Shown: piece by piece, positions 13,267-14,759 of the stretch
How positions within the stretch are numbered: position 1 is the stretch's first letter
Layout: each line of letters begins with the position of its first letter
DNA from: Burkholderiaceae bacterium
GTDB taxonomy: Bacteria; Pseudomonadota; Gammaproteobacteria; Burkholderiales; Burkholderiaceae
Direction of reading: 5' to 3'
NCBI GenBank assembly: GCA_947373615.1
Contig: CANBYN010000016.1
Span: 1 to 14,759 of the forward strand
Length of the DNA: 14,759 nt
Notes under the pieces: model-generated
The model's database searches: none
Told to the model about the DNA's origin: nothing
What the model saw: only the letters and a program-made list of their open reading frames with translations
Made by a program: the position numbers and the translations under genes

Positions 13267-14759
13267 CTAGAACAAGAAATAACGTTGGGCCATCGGTAAT
13301 ACCATGGCAGGCTCACAGGTCAATAATTCACCATTCGCAATCACTTGATAGGTTTCAGGATCAACAGTGATATTTGGCTGCCAATCGTTATGAATCATGT
13401 CCGCTTTAATAATTGACCGGCAATTTTTTACCACTTCAACTTGTTTTTCCAAACCGTAAGCATCACGAATATTAGAATTCATTGCTGATTGCGAAATAAA
13501 GGTTAATGAGCTGTGGCGAATTCCTTGTCCAATGCCTGCAAACATATTGCGGTAATGAACAGGCTGTGGCGTTGGGATGGATGCATTAGGGTCACCCATT
13601 GCCGCTGCTGCGATAGAGCCACCCTTCAATATCAAGGAAGGTTTAACCCCAAAGAAAGCGGGCTTCCAAAATACCAAATCAGCATACTTACCCACTTCAA
13701 TAGAGCCCACAACATGTGAGATGCCATGAGTAATGGCAGGATTAATGGTGTATTTTGAGATATACCGCTTAACCCGGAAATTATCATGCCGATTGGTATC
13801 ACCAGGCAATAAGCCACGCTGCGCTTTCATCTTGTCAGCAGTTTGCCAAGTGCGAATAATCACTTCACCAACACGCCCCATTGCTTGAGAATCAGATGAG
13901 AGCATCGAAAACGCGCCAAGATCATGCAAAATATCTTCTGCAGCAATTGTCTCGCGACGAATACGAGACTCTGCAAACGCAATATCCTCTGCAATGGATG
14001 CATCGAGGTGATGACACACCATTAACATGTCCAAATGCTCATCTAGAGTATTCACAGTAAACGGTCGAGTGGGATTAGTTGAGGATGGCAATACATTTGA
14101 CTCACCGCAAGCACGAATAATGTCGGGGGCATGACCGCCGCCAGCGCCTTCAGTATGATATGTATGAATCGTGCGACCTTTGAATGCAGCCAAGGTAGTC
14201 TCTACAAATCCAGATTCATTCAAAGTATCAGTATGGATAGCCACTTGAGTATCTGTCTCATCCGCCACGCCCAAACAGCAATCAATCGCCGCAGGCGTAG
14301 TTCCCCAATCCTCATGCAACTTCAATCCAATGGCACCCGCATCCACTTGCTCGCGTAAGCCAGCTGGCAAACTGGCATTGCCTTTACCCAATAAGCCAAT
14401 ATTCATGGGATAAGCGTCAATCGACTGCAACATTCTTTGAATATGCCAAGGCCCAGGTGTGCAAGTGGTTGCGAAAGTCCCCGTTGCAGGACCCGTACCA
14501 CCACCAATCATGGTAGTGACTCCAGACATTAAGGCTTCTTCAATTTGTTGCGGGCAAATGAAGTGGATATGGGTATCTATTCCACCTGCAGTGACAATCA
14601 TTCCTTCGCCAGCAATGATCTCTGTTCCAGGGCCAATGACCGAAGTAATACCCGGTTGAATATCCGGATTACCTGCTTTACCAATATCAGAAATACAGCC
14701 ATTTTTAATGGAGATATCAGCCTTGACAATTCCCCAGTGATCGATGATCACTGCATTGG
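13267..14759 (-). CDS. ureC: Urease alpha (catalytic) subunit UreC, 5' end outside window
   Basis: UreC hydrolyses urea to ammonia and carbamate at a di-nickel centre in the cytoplasm. The reading frame continues through the window edge, so about 71 N-terminal residues are missing; the apparent GTG start at 14751 is internal (NAVIIDHWGIVKADI). All catalytic residues are present, given in Klebsiella numbering (offset 73 from that GTG codon): H134 and H136 in GIDTHIHF, carbamylated K217 and H219 in GLKLHEDWG, H246 in AIHTDTLNE, H272 in HTYHTEGAGGGHAPD, flap C319 in MVCHHLD and D360 in SSDSQAMGRVGE. The C-terminus ends in AQRYFLF at the expected position, giving 567 residues overall. Genes ureD, ureA and ureB would be expected beyond the window edge. 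Confidence 0.98.
   Translation of the reverse strand, partial: NAVIIDHWGIVKADISIKNGCISDIGKAGNPDIQPGITSVIGPGTEIIAGEGMIVTAGGIDTHIHFICPQQIEEALMSGVTTMIGGGTGPATGTFATTCTPGPWHIQRMLQSIDAYPMNIGLLGKGNASLPAGLREQVDAGAIGLKLHEDWGTTPAAIDCCLGVADETDTQVAIHTDTLNESGFVETTLAAFKGRTIHTYHTEGAGGGHAPDIIRACGESNVLPSSTNPTRPFTVNTLDEHLDMLMVCHHLDASIAEDIAFAESRIRRETIAAEDILHDLGAFSMLSSDSQAMGRVGEVIIRTWQTADKMKAQRGLLPGDTNRHDNFRVKRYISKYTINPAITHGISHVVGSIEVGKYADLVFWKPAFFGVKPSLILKGGSIAAAAMGDPNASIPTPQPVHYRNMFAGIGQGIRHSSLTFISQSAMNSNIRDAYGLEKQVEVVKNCRSIIKADMIHNDWQPNITVDPETYQVIANGELLTCEPAMVLPMAQRYFLF

Overview
This window looks like chromosome from a betaproteobacterium of the Burkholderiales. A low-GC freshwater genus such as Polynucleobacter is my best guess. 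The reasons are three tripartite-tricarboxylate (Bug) binding proteins close together, a urease cluster ordered ureC-E-F-G, AT-rich but tightly packed genes, and short Shine-Dalgarno-led spacers. The genus is inference; no rRNA or other marker gene is present to fix it.

Layout. (1) 190-1326, minus: a secreted six-bladed beta-propeller (NHL-repeat) protein. (2) 1484-3182, plus: a two-gene ABC exporter resembling E. coli YadG/YadH, ending in a probable terminator. (3) 3318-9524, minus: seven genes in one direction, probably one or two transcription units. In transcription order they are an RraA/LigK-type aldolase, a Bug protein, a family-3 solute-binding protein, a second Bug protein, a LigJ-type 4-oxalomesaconate hydratase, a second RraA-type aldolase and a third Bug protein. 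(4) 9612-10882, plus: a divergent LysR-type regulator whose stop codon overlaps the start of a small cysteine-rich protein of unknown function. (5) 10883-11348: a 466-base gap between convergent genes, holding a 7-base tandem repeat, a hairpin and a probable terminator for the urease transcript. (6) 11349-14759, minus: ureG, ureF, ureE and the 3' part of ureC, which runs off the window.

How the genes may work together. LigJ and LigK-type enzymes perform the last two steps of protocatechuate 4,5-cleavage (and gallate) catabolism: 4-oxalomesaconate is hydrated to 4-carboxy-4-hydroxy-2-oxoadipate, which is split to pyruvate and oxaloacetate. No ring-cleavage dioxygenase, dehydrogenase or lactonase gene is in the window. 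What accompanies the two enzyme types is four periplasmic binding proteins and a LysR regulator. My inference is a regulated uptake-and-cleavage module for small multi-carboxylate compounds, possibly lignin or humic breakdown products. It is the most interesting part of the window. The urease genes encode the catalytic alpha subunit and nickel-insertion accessory proteins and look ordinary and intact as far as they are visible.
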